Origin: Hyphomicrobiaceae bacterium | GTDB taxonomy: Bacteria > Pseudomonadota > Alphaproteobacteria > Rhizobiales > Hyphomicrobiaceae | Direction: 5' to 3' | Length of the DNA stretch: 64,000 bases | Assembly: GCA_021775735.1 (NCBI GenBank) | Contig: JAJFHG010000005.1 | Location: 1 to 64,000 of the forward strand | Part shown: one piece after another, positions 26,030 through 34,382 of the stretch | Numbering within the stretch: the stretch's first letter is position 1 | Layout of the letters: each line of letters opens with the position of its first letter | Program-made: the position numbers and the translations under genes | The notes under the pieces: generated by a model | The model's input: the letters and a program-made list of their open reading frames with translations, nothing else | Told to the model about the DNA's origin: nothing | Databases searched by the model: none

Positions 26030-26297
26030 AGTAGTCCTCCGGGCGCATGAGGACACGGCGCAACTGCTTGGCAATCAGAACCAACACAACACAGGCGAAA
26101 AATCCAAAGAGACCATAAAAACCAAACGCGTGTTCAATCGCAAACGGCCCGTGCTTTGGAACAAAGATGTCAACTGCCAAAATCAAACCGCAGAGGGCAT
26201 AAAAAGCATACACCAGCTTGTTGACATTGGACGGACGGTCCAACCAATAACTTCTCTCGCCAAGCGGGATGGTGTGACGTTTGTCAGGATCAGACAT
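26019..26297 (-). CDS. small two-helix membrane protein of the Mrp-like operon
   Basis: A 92-residue protein. A polar N-terminus with IPLGERSYWLDRPSNVNKLVY is followed by two hydrophobic segments (about 28-45 and 58-78) and a charged tail ending RPEDYYDR. It overlaps both neighbours and so is translated with the antiporter subunits. It is not one of the seven canonical Mrp proteins; similar small proteins sit between antiporter-like subunits in other alphaproteobacterial clusters as I recall. Probably an accessory subunit of the complex. Confidence 0.8.
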   Translation of the reverse strand: MSDPDKRHTIPLGERSYWLDRPSNVNKLVYAFYALCGLILAVDIFVPKHGPFAIEHAFGFYGLFGFFACVVLVLIAKQLRRVLMRPEDYYDR

Positions 26298-27822
26298 CAG
26301 AAGGCACCGTTACGAGGTTGGAAGATGAAACAATCGGATCAAGCAACTGCGTGATGGCATCAGCAGCAAAGAACAACACACACGTCAGCAAGGCTGTCAC
26401 CAACAACGCAAAGACACAGGGCCACGGGGCTTCTTTACGCTGAACGGGCGTGCTGCTGTCACTGAAGCCCGGCAGTGGCTTAAAGAACGCGCGTGCTACG
26501 ATGGGCATGAGATAGGCGACGCTGAGAAGTGAACTGAGCATGAGCGCCGCTACGACCATCAACTGCTGTGCATCAAGCGCCCCTTTTAACAATAGCCATT
26601 TGCTCCACATGCCAGCCAGCGGTGGCAAGCCAATCAACGACATGGATGCAATGAGAAAAGCTGTCATGGTGTAGGGCATGAGTCGGCCAATGCCGTTCAA
26701 TGAGCTGACTTCGGTTTTGCGATGCGCAAGATAAATTGCGCCAGCACAGAAAAACAATGTGATCTTACCAGCTGCATGCGTTGCGATATGAAGCCCTGCC
26801 CCAACAACACTCACAGAGGTCGCAACAAGAGCGCCGAGCACAATGTAAGCAAGCTGGCTCACCGTTGAATAGGCAAGTCGAGCCTTCAAATTATCTTTCC
26901 TGAGCGCAATCAATGACGCAAGGATGAGTGTGATCATGGCAACAGCAATCAGGATCGGCTGAGCTGGACTTGATGCGACCGTGTCGATGCCAAACACGTA
27001 GACGACAACCTTGAGGATGGAGAATACACCCGCCTTCACAACAGCAACGGCATGGAGCAGCGCACTCACCGGCGTTGGCGCGACCATCGCATTGGGCAAC
27101 CAGGCATGGAACGGCATAATGGCGGCTTTGCCGATGCCGAATACATATAGAGCCAGAAGAATGCCAGTCGCAGCCGCACTGACTTTACCCGACAGAATGC
27201 CGCCGGCTTGAAAGTCCAATGTGCCTGCAAAAGCATACGTTGCCAAAATCGCTGGAAGCAGGAGCACCATCGACGTTCCAAGCAGTAACAGGAGATAGAC
27301 CCGACCAGCGCGCATCGCTGCTGGCGTACCTTTGTGGGTCACCAGCGGATACGTGGAAAGCGTCAGGATTTCATAAAAACTAAAGAGCGTGAACAGGTTC
27401 TGCGCAAAGGCCAAGCCGAGTGTCGCTGCAATAGCAACGGCAAAACAGATATAGAATGATGTCTGGCGCGGCTCATTATTACAGCGCATATAACCAATCG
27501 AATAGATCGAATTGATCAGCCATAGCGTGCCTGCAACAAGGGCGAACAGCATCCCCAGCGGCTCCACTTTGAGGGCAAAGGAAACGCCAGGCAATATTTC
27601 AAAAATGGTCAGCTGTGGCCGCCCGCCCGCCATCACGATAGGCGCTAAGCTCCACACAACCCATGCCACGCCCGTTGCTGCCACCAACGTTATGGTTTCG
27701 CGCAGATTTGGCCAGCGATGGAACACTGCGATGCCAACGGCCGCCAGAAGCGGACCCACGATGGCAAGGGCAACTAAATCCGCAGGTGTCAAGAGATTGC
27801 TGTCAAGGAGGCTTGGAATCAT
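26290..27822 (-). CDS. NuoM/MrpD-type antiporter subunit
   Basis: A 510-residue protein with about 14 helices. The key Glu is in FSFYEILTLSTYPLV, the Lys in FGIGKAAIMPFHAWLPNAMVA and another Lys in HAVAVVKAGVFSI. ATG at 27822 forms an ATGA overlap with the stop of the upstream mrpD gene and has a GGGGG Shine-Dalgarno. As part of the membrane arm it should translocate H+ or exchange it with Na+. It overlaps the 92-residue gene downstream. Confidence 0.9.
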   Translation of the reverse strand: MIPSLLDSNLLTPADLVALAIVGPLLAAVGIAVFHRWPNLRETITLVAATGVAWVVWSLAPIVMAGGRPQLTIFEILPGVSFALKVEPLGMLFALVAGTLWLINSIYSIGYMRCNNEPRQTSFYICFAVAIAATLGLAFAQNLFTLFSFYEILTLSTYPLVTHKGTPAAMRAGRVYLLLLLGTSMVLLLPAILATYAFAGTLDFQAGGILSGKVSAAATGILLALYVFGIGKAAIMPFHAWLPNAMVAPTPVSALLHAVAVVKAGVFSILKVVVYVFGIDTVASSPAQPILIAVAMITLILASLIALRKDNLKARLAYSTVSQLAYIVLGALVATSVSVVGAGLHIATHAAGKITLFFCAGAIYLAHRKTEVSSLNGIGRLMPYTMTAFLIASMSLIGLPPLAGMWSKWLLLKGALDAQQLMVVAALMLSSLLSVAYLMPIVARAFFKPLPGFSDSSTPVQRKEAPWPCVFALLVTALLTCVLFFAADAITQLLDPIVSSSNLVTVPSDV

Positions 27823-29315
27823 GAGGTACCCCCAAGCAAGTCCGTCGCAATCTGAGCGCACCACTCCGCCGACCATGTCGTATCAAAACCAAAGTAAAGC
27901 GTTGCTGCTGCGAGCAACAAGATAGGCAGCAACATAGATAAGGGTGGGTCCTTCACGTCGGCGAGTTCTGCAGACGGGCTCTTGAAGTACGCAACTTCGA
28001 CAACCCTGCCGACATAGACAACCGCAATGAGCGAACTTGCAACAATCACAGCCACAAGAGGCCACGCGCCTTTCTCAAGCGCACCCAGCACCAGATACCA
28101 TTTGGTTATGAAGCCCGCTGTTCCTGGAACGCCAACGAGGCCTAGTCCAGAAATCACAAATGCAGCCATCGTCAACGGCATTTTGCGTCCAATGCCTGCA
28201 AGGTTCGGCAACATGCTCGTACCAATACGATAGACGACGGCACCAAGTGCCAAGAACATCGTGGTCTTCATGATCGCATGATTGATGATGTGTGTCAGAC
28301 CACCTGTCAGGCCTGCTTGATTGGCCAACGCAATACCCAGTGTAATATAACCGATCTGCGACACCGAGGAATAGGCGAGCATCCGCTCGGTGTTTTCTTC
28401 AAAGACTGCGATGACTGCCGCTATGATCATGGCGGCGACAGACAAGACAATAAGCACCTGACCAATCGGTATCGTCCGGAAACTGATCTCTATGCCAAAC
28501 ACCGAAAAGAAAATGCGCAGCAGCAAGTAGATGGCAACTTTGGTTGCCGTGCCCGCCAACAATGCTGTCGCTACTGACGGCGCATAGGCATAGGCATTGG
28601 GCAGCCAGACATGCAGCGGAAACAACGCAAGCTTTAGACAGATGCCGACCGTCAAAAACGACAACGCGACCATCGCGGGACGACCAAAAGCGTCCATTTG
28701 TTCGGGTAAGCGGCTCGCAATATCAGCAAAATTCAAGGTGCCGGTTATCAGATACAAAATACCAATACCGATGACATAGAACGTGGCACCAATGGTGCCC
28801 ATGATTAGGTATTGATAAGACGCTAGCAATGCGCGGCGATGGCGACCAAGTGCGATCATTACGTATGTTGAAAGTGACGATACTTCGAGGAATACAAATG
28901 CATTGAAAGCATCACCCGTGATGGCCATGCCAAACAGACCTGCAAGGCACAGCAAATACATGGTGTAAAAGCCGTATTGTAGTTCTGGGCGAATTTCATG
29001 AGCCACACTGCGTTTAGCGTACGGCAACACTACAGCACCAAGCAGTGCAACAAGCGCAATCACAAACACATTCAATTGATCGACACGGTATTCAATTCCA
29101 ATGGGCACGGACCATCCGCCAAGCACATAAGAAATCGGCACACCGCTATTCATCACCTGTATGACCAGCAGCACTGCATTGGCGGCCGTTACCCATGTCA
29201 CGACAAGCGCAATCGCCCAGGCAAGGCGACCTGAACGTGTGAGGGCAGCCAGCATTGCGCCAATCAGCGGCAGGACAACCTGCAGGGCTGGAAGATGCAG
29301 CTCAATCGCGCTCAT
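27819..29315 (-). CDS. mrpD: Na+/H+ antiporter subunit MrpD-like
   Basis: A 498-residue, about 14-helix proton_antipo_M protein. The conserved Glu is in NAFVFLEVSSLSTYV, the Lys in GICLKLALFPLHVWLPNAYAYAPS and another in AGTATKVAIYLLL. It is more similar to MrpD/NuoN than the other two antiporter subunits. It is joined by 4-base overlaps to mrpC upstream and to the NuoM-type gene downstream. Confidence 0.9.
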   Translation of the reverse strand: MSAIELHLPALQVVLPLIGAMLAALTRSGRLAWAIALVVTWVTAANAVLLVIQVMNSGVPISYVLGGWSVPIGIEYRVDQLNVFVIALVALLGAVVLPYAKRSVAHEIRPELQYGFYTMYLLCLAGLFGMAITGDAFNAFVFLEVSSLSTYVMIALGRHRRALLASYQYLIMGTIGATFYVIGIGILYLITGTLNFADIASRLPEQMDAFGRPAMVALSFLTVGICLKLALFPLHVWLPNAYAYAPSVATALLAGTATKVAIYLLLRIFFSVFGIEISFRTIPIGQVLIVLSVAAMIIAAVIAVFEENTERMLAYSSVSQIGYITLGIALANQAGLTGGLTHIINHAIMKTTMFLALGAVVYRIGTSMLPNLAGIGRKMPLTMAAFVISGLGLVGVPGTAGFITKWYLVLGALEKGAWPLVAVIVASSLIAVVYVGRVVEVAYFKSPSAELADVKDPPLSMLLPILLLAAATLYFGFDTTWSAEWCAQIATDLLGGTS

Positions 29316-29677
29316 ATCTCCCCATCCGATGAAAAGATTTCATCTTCCTCGATCGTCCCGTAAACCTCATAAATGCGCACCACGATCGCGAGGCCCAGGG
29401 AGATGGTGGCGATGCCAACAACAATCGCTGTGAGAATAAGGACATGGGGTAGCGGGTTGGAGTAAACCTGAAACTTTTCATCAAGGATCGGTGCCGTACC
29501 GCCAACAATTTTTGCAGGCGACAGATAAAGCAGATACACCGAAGTCTGGAACAAACTCAGCCCAACAAGTTTCTTAATCATGTTGCCGCTGGCAATCACA
29601 ATATAAAGACCGGACACCATCAATAGAATGGTGACATAATAATTGTGATGACTGACAAACTGTTCAATCACGCTCAT
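29312..29677 (-). CDS. mrpC: Na+/H+ antiporter subunit MrpC (NuoK-like)
   Basis: A 121-residue, three-helix protein of the NuoK/MnhC family. YIVIASGNMIKKLVGLSLFQTSVYL matches the family core, followed by the typical TAPIL and a helix with PLPHVLILTAIVVGIA. It starts in a 4-base overlap with mrpB. The acidic C-terminal tail is cytoplasmic. Confidence 0.9.
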   Translation of the reverse strand: MSVIEQFVSHHNYYVTILLMVSGLYIVIASGNMIKKLVGLSLFQTSVYLLYLSPAKIVGGTAPILDEKFQVYSNPLPHVLILTAIVVGIATISLGLAIVVRIYEVYGTIEEDEIFSSDGEI

Positions 29678-30093
29678 GACTGCCCCCGTTCTGTGAACGC
29701 GTAGTAGATCGAGGTCATGGTGGCAGCAACCGTAATGAGCACCCCAAGTTCAACCAGCAGAATTCCCCATTCCCGGGCATGGATGCTGTTTGTGCTTAAA
29801 GGCGCATAATCGAGATAACGGTACCCAAAATAGGGGCCAATGAGGCCGACGGACGCAAACAGCAAAGCGCCGAGCGGCACACAGCGTTCGACAAAACTGC
29901 GGGGCGCAACGCGATTGAGCGCGTCGTTGCCAAACACAATCGCATAAAGGATCAGCATGCCCGCCATCATGACGCCGGCCTGAAAACCGCCACCAGGGCC
30001 ATAGTCACCATGAAAGTGCACATAAAAAGCAAACAGCAGAATAAACGGCAGCACCAACTTGACGCCGATGCGCATAATTACGTCGTACTTCAT
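29674..30093 (-). CDS. mrpB: Na+/H+ antiporter subunit MrpB (MnhB domain)
   Basis: A 139-residue four-helix membrane protein with the MnhB hallmark HFHGDYGPGGGFQAGVMMAG and, near the end, WGILLVELGVLITVAATM. It is present as a separate polypeptide. The start forms an ATGA overlap with the upstream DUF4040/MbhE gene. Confidence 0.9.
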   Translation of the reverse strand: MKYDVIMRIGVKLVLPFILLFAFYVHFHGDYGPGGGFQAGVMMAGMLILYAIVFGNDALNRVAPRSFVERCVPLGALLFASVGLIGPYFGYRYLDYAPLSTNSIHAREWGILLVELGVLITVAATMTSIYYAFTERGQS

Positions 30094-30662
30094 GTCTCGC
30101 GCGCTCCTGGATCAACGTCATCTTTATCTTCACCACGTCTGCGACGTCGCCCGCGCAGCAACACCATAATGCCGATACCTGCTGTGAAGATAACGGTCGT
30201 TTCGCCCAGCGTATCAATGCTACGATAGTCAGCGAGTACCGCCGTCACAACATTGGGAACACCGGTCTCACCCATACTCTCATTGAGATAGTGGGGGGCT
30301 ATGTGCTGATGGATGGGACTTGCAGCTGAGCCAAACAGCGGTAGGTCATACGTACCACCAATCAATGCCGCCCCGACAACACCAGCTACAAACAACGGTA
30401 GCCACACTGCACGTGGCCGCGGGTATTCACGTGCCCGCGTTAAATGCAGGCTGGCAAGAAAGAACACTGTAGCAACACCAGCACCGACTGCTGCCTCAGT
30501 CATCGCAACATCAACAGCATCAAGCACAATCATCGCGGTCGCCATAAGAAACGAATAGATGCCAGCCAGGATGACAACTGCAAATAAGCTGCGTTGAAAG
30601 ACAATTGCGATCGTAACGATGGTAAGCAGCAACAAAAGCGCCATCAAGATATAGGCTTCCAC
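30090..30662 (-). CDS. DUF4040/MbhD plus MbhE-like subunit
   Basis: A 190-residue membrane protein. Its first half has the DUF4040 (MbhD) pattern, with LFAVVILAGIYSFLMA and DAVDVAMTEAAVGAGVATVFF. The second half contains TYDLPLFG and GVPNVVTAVLADYRSIDTLGE with TVIFTAGIG, matching MbhE, equivalent to the C-terminal tail domains of MrpA. Start is GTG at 30662 with GGAGG 7 bases upstream, overlapping the mrpG stop by one base. Here the MrpA tail is a free-standing protein. Confidence 0.87.
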   Translation of the reverse strand: MEAYILMALLLLLTIVTIAIVFQRSLFAVVILAGIYSFLMATAMIVLDAVDVAMTEAAVGAGVATVFFLASLHLTRAREYPRPRAVWLPLFVAGVVGAALIGGTYDLPLFGSAASPIHQHIAPHYLNESMGETGVPNVVTAVLADYRSIDTLGETTVIFTAGIGIMVLLRGRRRRRGEDKDDVDPGARET

Positions 30663-31018
30663 TAGCGTGCCTCCGGAGATTTGCCACCCGCCTGGTGTGG
30701 GCGACGGTCGCTTGCAAGTTTTGGCATGACCTCCTGATGAAGAGCAGCCTGTGCAACAGCATGTGTTGCAACGGGAGCGGTAAAAACAAACAGCAGCAAG
30801 ATCATTGCGAGTTTCAGTGTGACCAGTGTGAACCCTGCTTGCAGCATCAGCCCAAGCAAAAGGGCCCCACCACCAAGTGTCTCAATTAAACTGGCAGCAT
30901 GCAGTCGAGTGAACACATCTGGCATGCGGACAATACCAACTGCACCGATGACAACAAAAACGCTGCCGATGCCTATCAACAGCCAACTGAGACCAAATAT
31001 TACCATCTCCATCGTCAT
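30662..31018 (-). CDS. mrpG: Na+/H+ antiporter subunit MrpG
   Basis: A 118-residue, three-helix PhaG/MnhG protein with the conserved GIVRMPDVFTRLHAAS and ETLGGGALLLGL, plus a hydrophilic tail. It starts in a 4-base overlap with mrpF. Confidence 0.9.
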   Translation of the reverse strand: MTMEMVIFGLSWLLIGIGSVFVVIGAVGIVRMPDVFTRLHAASLIETLGGGALLLGLMLQAGFTLVTLKLAMILLLFVFTAPVATHAVAQAALHQEVMPKLASDRRPHQAGGKSPEAR

Positions 31019-31299
31019 AGTTTTGGTGGCTCCTTAGGTACAAAAGCCAAATCACCATGACGGAAGAACTTCAAAACAGCCAACGTCGAGATCAGATTTA
31101 GGAGGCCGTAGGTCAAGGCAATATCAAGCCATTCTGGTCGACCCAATAAAAATCCAACAACAGCAAGCAACAATATGGCGAGCGTGCCAATGACATTTCC
31201 AGCCAGAACGCGATCAAACACGGTTGGCCCACGTATTGCGCGTACCACAACTAATGCCATTGCAATTAATATTGCTATCGTTGCCATCAGGAACATCAT
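31015..31299 (-). CDS. mrpF: Na+/H+ antiporter subunit MrpF
   Basis: A 94-residue, three-helix PhaF/MnhF protein with the family core RAIRGPTVFDRVLAGNVIGT and DIALTYGLLNLISTLAVLKF. It is joined by 4-base overlaps to mrpE and mrpG. Confidence 0.9.
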   Translation of the reverse strand: MMFLMATIAILIAMALVVVRAIRGPTVFDRVLAGNVIGTLAILLLAVVGFLLGRPEWLDIALTYGLLNLISTLAVLKFFRHGDLAFVPKEPPKL

Positions 31300-31769
31300 G
31301 CACTCCCCTCAAACTTTGCAACGCGCTGGTTCAAACGACCGGCCTGGATGTCATTCGCGCCATCGCGTGTGAGTGCATGAACCGTCACCTCATCATCAGC
31401 AACACCCGTTGTCAGAGTACCAGGCGTCAGCGTGATGCAGTTCCCGAAAGTAGCAATGCCAACAGAGGTTTTTTGGCGTGCCTTAATCAAGGTCATGGTA
31501 GGTGATATCGGTAGGCTGGGTGACAAAATAATCTTTGCGACACCAAGAGACGACTTGACGATCTCCCATGCCAGCCAAGGGTAGTACGTCAGGGTGCGTG
31601 GCAGCATGGCAATGGGGTGGCCTTCGCTATCGATCAGCCCCATGCGGTGTACCAGTAATAAACACAACACAACGCAACCCACTCCAACCGAGAGCAGGAA
31701 GTTTGTATAGTGGCCTGAGAGGGTCAACCAGAATAAAAACAGTACGATCCCAAGACTGACTGTGCGCAT
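31296..31769 (-). CDS. mrpE: Na+/H+ antiporter subunit MrpE (first gene of operon)
   Basis: A 157-residue MnhE-family protein with two to three N-terminal helices and the core YYPWLAWEIVKSSLGVAKIIL, then TPGTLTTGV. ATG at 31769 follows GGAGGGGG and is preferred over an in-frame TTG at 31799. It begins a ten-gene operon in the order E, F, G, DUF4040/MbhE, B, C, D, NuoM-like, small protein, NuoL-like. Every junction overlaps or is tight, so expression should be coordinated. Confidence 0.88.
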   Translation of the reverse strand: MRTVSLGIVLFLFWLTLSGHYTNFLLSVGVGCVVLCLLLVHRMGLIDSEGHPIAMLPRTLTYYPWLAWEIVKSSLGVAKIILSPSLPISPTMTLIKARQKTSVGIATFGNCITLTPGTLTTGVADDEVTVHALTRDGANDIQAGRLNQRVAKFEGSA

Positions 31770-31955
31770 ACCCCCTCCATTGATCGCCAAAGTGTTCAAC
31801 CGCCGAGCCCTTGCTTTGCGGCAGCGAACCGGCCCCTCCCTGAGTGTCTAAGTGTCTGGCGCGACATGGTCAATCGCTGTCATAGCGGCAGCTGTGCGCC
31901 AAATGGTGCAGCGCCCAATTGCGCCGGAGTTTTATCGAGACGATACTCCGTGATC

Positions 31956-31975
31956 ACAAGGCGATTCGGCCTTGT
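31956..31975 (+). other. hairpin in the leader of the GlsB/YeaQ-like gene
   Basis: ACAAGGC and GCCTTGT form a 7-bp stem around a 6-base loop, 16 bases before the ribosome-binding site of the gene at 32005. No T-run follows. It could affect transcript stability or translation, or be incidental. Confidence 0.3.
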
Positions 31976-32004
31976 CGCATCATCATCACAGTGGAGTCAG
32001 CTCT

Positions 32005-32259
32005 ATGGATCCTATTCAACTCCTTGTTTGGCTAGCCGTTGGCGCTATCGCTGGTTGGCTCGCCGGTCAGATCATGAAAGGTGGCGGCTTTGGCCTCGTT
32101 GGCGACATCATCGTTGGTATTGTCGGCGCTGCACTTGCAAGCATCGTGCTTCCCAAATTGGGAATAGTCATTGGCGGCGGCTTACTTGGCTGGATCATCA
32201 ATGCTGTCATTGGTGCCTGCCTGCTGATCTTTATTCTTCGCTTGATCAAACGGGCGTAA
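32005..32259 (+). CDS. GlsB/YeaQ/YmgE family small membrane protein
   Basis: An 84-residue, very glycine-rich protein with three hydrophobic segments (about 5-24, 30-48, 56-80) and the family's GWLAGQIMKGGGFGLVGDI sequence. The family (formerly 'transglycosylase-associated') is commonly stress-induced; molecular role unclear. ATG at 32005 follows GGAG. It is monocistronic, with a good terminator 42 bases after the stop. Confidence 0.9.
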   Translation: MDPIQLLVWLAVGAIAGWLAGQIMKGGGFGLVGDIIVGIVGAALASIVLPKLGIVIGGGLLGWIINAVIGACLLIFILRLIKRA

Positions 32260-32300
32260 GGGATCAAAAGCCGACAAAGGCAACCTATTGCAAACAAATA

Positions 32301-32332
32301 AAGGCGGTGCTTTTTGAGTACCGCCTTTTTTT
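32301..32332 (+). terminator. intrinsic terminator
   Basis: AAGGCGGT and ACCGCCTT form an 8-bp stem with a 10-11-base loop, followed by TTTTT. It serves the GlsB/YeaQ-like gene. With A-residues before the stem it could also stop the convergent gene ending at 32353. Confidence 0.85.
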
Positions 32333-32352
32333 CATACCTTGTGTATCAGACC

Positions 32353-33486
32353 CTAAAACGCCTTTTGCCAACCGACTGTTGCGATCCAATCAGTTTCCAG
32401 TTGCGGTCCATTGAGATCCTGGAAGATCGGCGTTCCGACTTCAAACGCAAGACGGTGCCCACGCAAAGCACCTGTTTGACCGACGAGGTTCACACCAAAG
32501 AATGCGTCGACGCGCTCACCACCATAATTGTCCGGATCGGCGGTTTGAACCGGCGCAACCACTTGAGGGTCAATACCGTCAATGCTGTCTTGAGTCATTG
32601 CGTCGAGGCGCAGCGATGTCGAAATCCATGGTGCCCATTGATAAGCTGCCCACGCGGAAACAGCATGCTTGTCGCCCCACGCATAGCCTTCATCGTTTTC
32701 ACCTTCGAGACGAATTTCAGCGCGATATTGTGCACCCCATGAAACATTACCGACGCGACCGTTATACGTGATGCCGGGCAGCAGATCGAAGGTGCCGGTG
32801 CCAAGTTGCATGGCATAAGGAAGTCGCAAATTGGGACGCATACCCGTTGGTGCTAAGACCTGATCTCGTTGGGTGATGTCGCCGGTCGGCAGGCTGAGGC
32901 CAAAATTGAGATGAAAGTGATGAACCGGATCATCATAGAGCCGGTAAAGTCCGGAGAGCTTTACGTCACCAAATCCTTCAGACCGCGTTGTGAAGCTACC
33001 AAGAACCGCCGTTCCCATACCACCCGCAAACGTCAAGTGGTCCATTTCTTTTTCGACGTAATTCACCATGCCCATCAAAGTGAGGTCATTCGTTGGTGCA
33101 TACATGGCACCAAACATATGCATGTCCATGGTCATTTTAGTGGGCACAACGCGCAGCGTTGGTGGCTGCATGGGACGGCCAAAAAACCGGTTAGGCACGG
33201 TCGTTGCTATTGTTGTCGGCGATACATTGTTATTGCCAATGCGGTTGCCTTCCATGTGCATGCGCATAAAACGGTAAGAAAACATCCACCCGCCTTTTTT
33301 ATGCAGATGTTCGCCCATCACTCCGATCGGGGCATGGGCAGCGGCATTTTCCGCATGATGCGCATGGCCCTGTTCGTCAGCCAACGCTGGCAAAGTGCAG
33401 CACAGACTGAGTGTTGCAATAACGGGCCTAAAGATTTGGAAGCAAGCCGCGTGAGGCCTGCGGTTGAAACTTGTACTCGTTGCCAT
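32353..33486 (-). CDS. His/Met-rich outer-membrane beta-barrel, MetA/transporter-like
   Basis: A 377-residue exported protein. ATG at 33486 (GGAG 10 bases upstream) leads a signal peptide cleaved near LPALA/DE at about residue 36. The mature N-terminus is rich in His and Met (GHAHHAENAAAHAP, RFMRMHMEGNR, MTMDMHMFG), then alternating strands with SLPTGD typical of the Phenol_MetA_deg/transporter barrel family and a C-terminal aromatic residue (KAF). The His/Met clusters suggest copper or another soft metal. It lies downstream of a DUF2946-like gene on the same strand, a pairing seen in copper-handling loci. The role is inferred. Confidence 0.78.
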   Translation of the reverse strand: MATSTSFNRRPHAACFQIFRPVIATLSLCCTLPALADEQGHAHHAENAAAHAPIGVMGEHLHKKGGWMFSYRFMRMHMEGNRIGNNNVSPTTIATTVPNRFFGRPMQPPTLRVVPTKMTMDMHMFGAMYAPTNDLTLMGMVNYVEKEMDHLTFAGGMGTAVLGSFTTRSEGFGDVKLSGLYRLYDDPVHHFHLNFGLSLPTGDITQRDQVLAPTGMRPNLRLPYAMQLGTGTFDLLPGITYNGRVGNVSWGAQYRAEIRLEGENDEGYAWGDKHAVSAWAAYQWAPWISTSLRLDAMTQDSIDGIDPQVVAPVQTADPDNYGGERVDAFFGVNLVGQTGALRGHRLAFEVGTPIFQDLNGPQLETDWIATVGWQKAF

Positions 33487-33591
33487 GATCAAAAAACTCC
33501 AAGGCGATAATGTAGAAGAGATAGCTGTGCGGTGCGCGCTGCAGATCACAGCGGGCGCACGTCGCAATTTGTGGGTGGCGGACGTTCGGTC

Positions 33592-34098
33592 TCAGACCTG
33601 AGGCGGATCGTGTCCACGTGCCAATCTGGGGGCACTTGGTGTGCAGGGTGCGTCGGGAGCACCAAGCACTGCTGCTAAATGGGAATGCGGCAGAGCAACG
33701 GACACCGCTGATGGGGCAAGGGCTGTCAGCCCCGCGTGCAACACCGAACACAAGCCACAATCAGCCAGGGCTTGCGGTGCTGTCGGCACCTCAATCGGCT
33801 CGCCATTTTTGTCTAAGGTGAGTGTTTTGACACCACTTGGCGTACAAATAATGAACTGCGTAAAACTTGATGCCGGGACAGCCCCAACGTTGGCGTCACC
33901 TGCGCCAGCAGTGCCGATAGCCGCAACGGCCATAGGCACATGGAGGCCCGCAATGATCAATTTGAGCGCGATGCTCAACGCGATCACAGAGGCATACCTA
34001 CGCTGTCGACGAAACCATTGCACGGCCACAAATATTCCCACACTGAGGAGAACATTTATAGACCGCAAAGACCGCCCTGTGACTTGTATAAATGCCAC
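33592..34098 (-). CDS. DUF2946-like membrane protein
   Basis: Up to 168 residues. It has an N-terminal hydrophobic segment, a second one (ALSIALKLIIAGLHVPMAVAA), a conserved-looking FIICTPSGVKTL and the Cys pair in DCGLCSVLHAGLTAL typical of DUF2946. The frame opens with GTG at 34098 without a good Shine-Dalgarno; a later GTG may be the real start. DUF2946 proteins are often encoded near copper-related or TonB genes, consistent with the His/Met-rich barrel gene downstream. Function not established. Confidence 0.6.
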   Translation of the reverse strand: MAFIQVTGRSLRSINVLLSVGIFVAVQWFRRQRRYASVIALSIALKLIIAGLHVPMAVAAIGTAGAGDANVGAVPASSFTQFIICTPSGVKTLTLDKNGEPIEVPTAPQALADCGLCSVLHAGLTALAPSAVSVALPHSHLAAVLGAPDAPCTPSAPRLARGHDPPQV

Positions 34099-34235
34099 AT
34101 CTGGCTAAATTCCCGCCAAACATGAAGGAGTTGCAGCAGGGCTTAGGGTGAAAATACCTGTCGCGTTTTAGTGGCAGCCAGGTGTGGCAAGCCCCCCCGT
34201 TTTGCGCGCCACAAAACACCTTTTTCGGTTCAGGG

Positions 34236-34259
34236 ACGGGCAACTAGACGGGCAACTAA
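34236..34259. repeat. two tandem copies of a 12-base unit
   Basis: GACGGGCAACTA occurs twice back to back in the 284-base divergent gap between the DUF2946-like and L,D-transpeptidase genes. It is about 125 bases upstream of the latter. Either a small slippage product or a paired binding site. Confidence 0.45.
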
Positions 34260-34382
34260 GAGCCTGTTTGTGTTGGGGAAGACCTCACACGCCTACGGCG
34301 AATCGCGCAAAAACAGTGCGCAGAAGGTGCAAGCCTTAGTCTGCGCATACGGGTGCGTCAGGATTGGAGACGGAGACACTCT

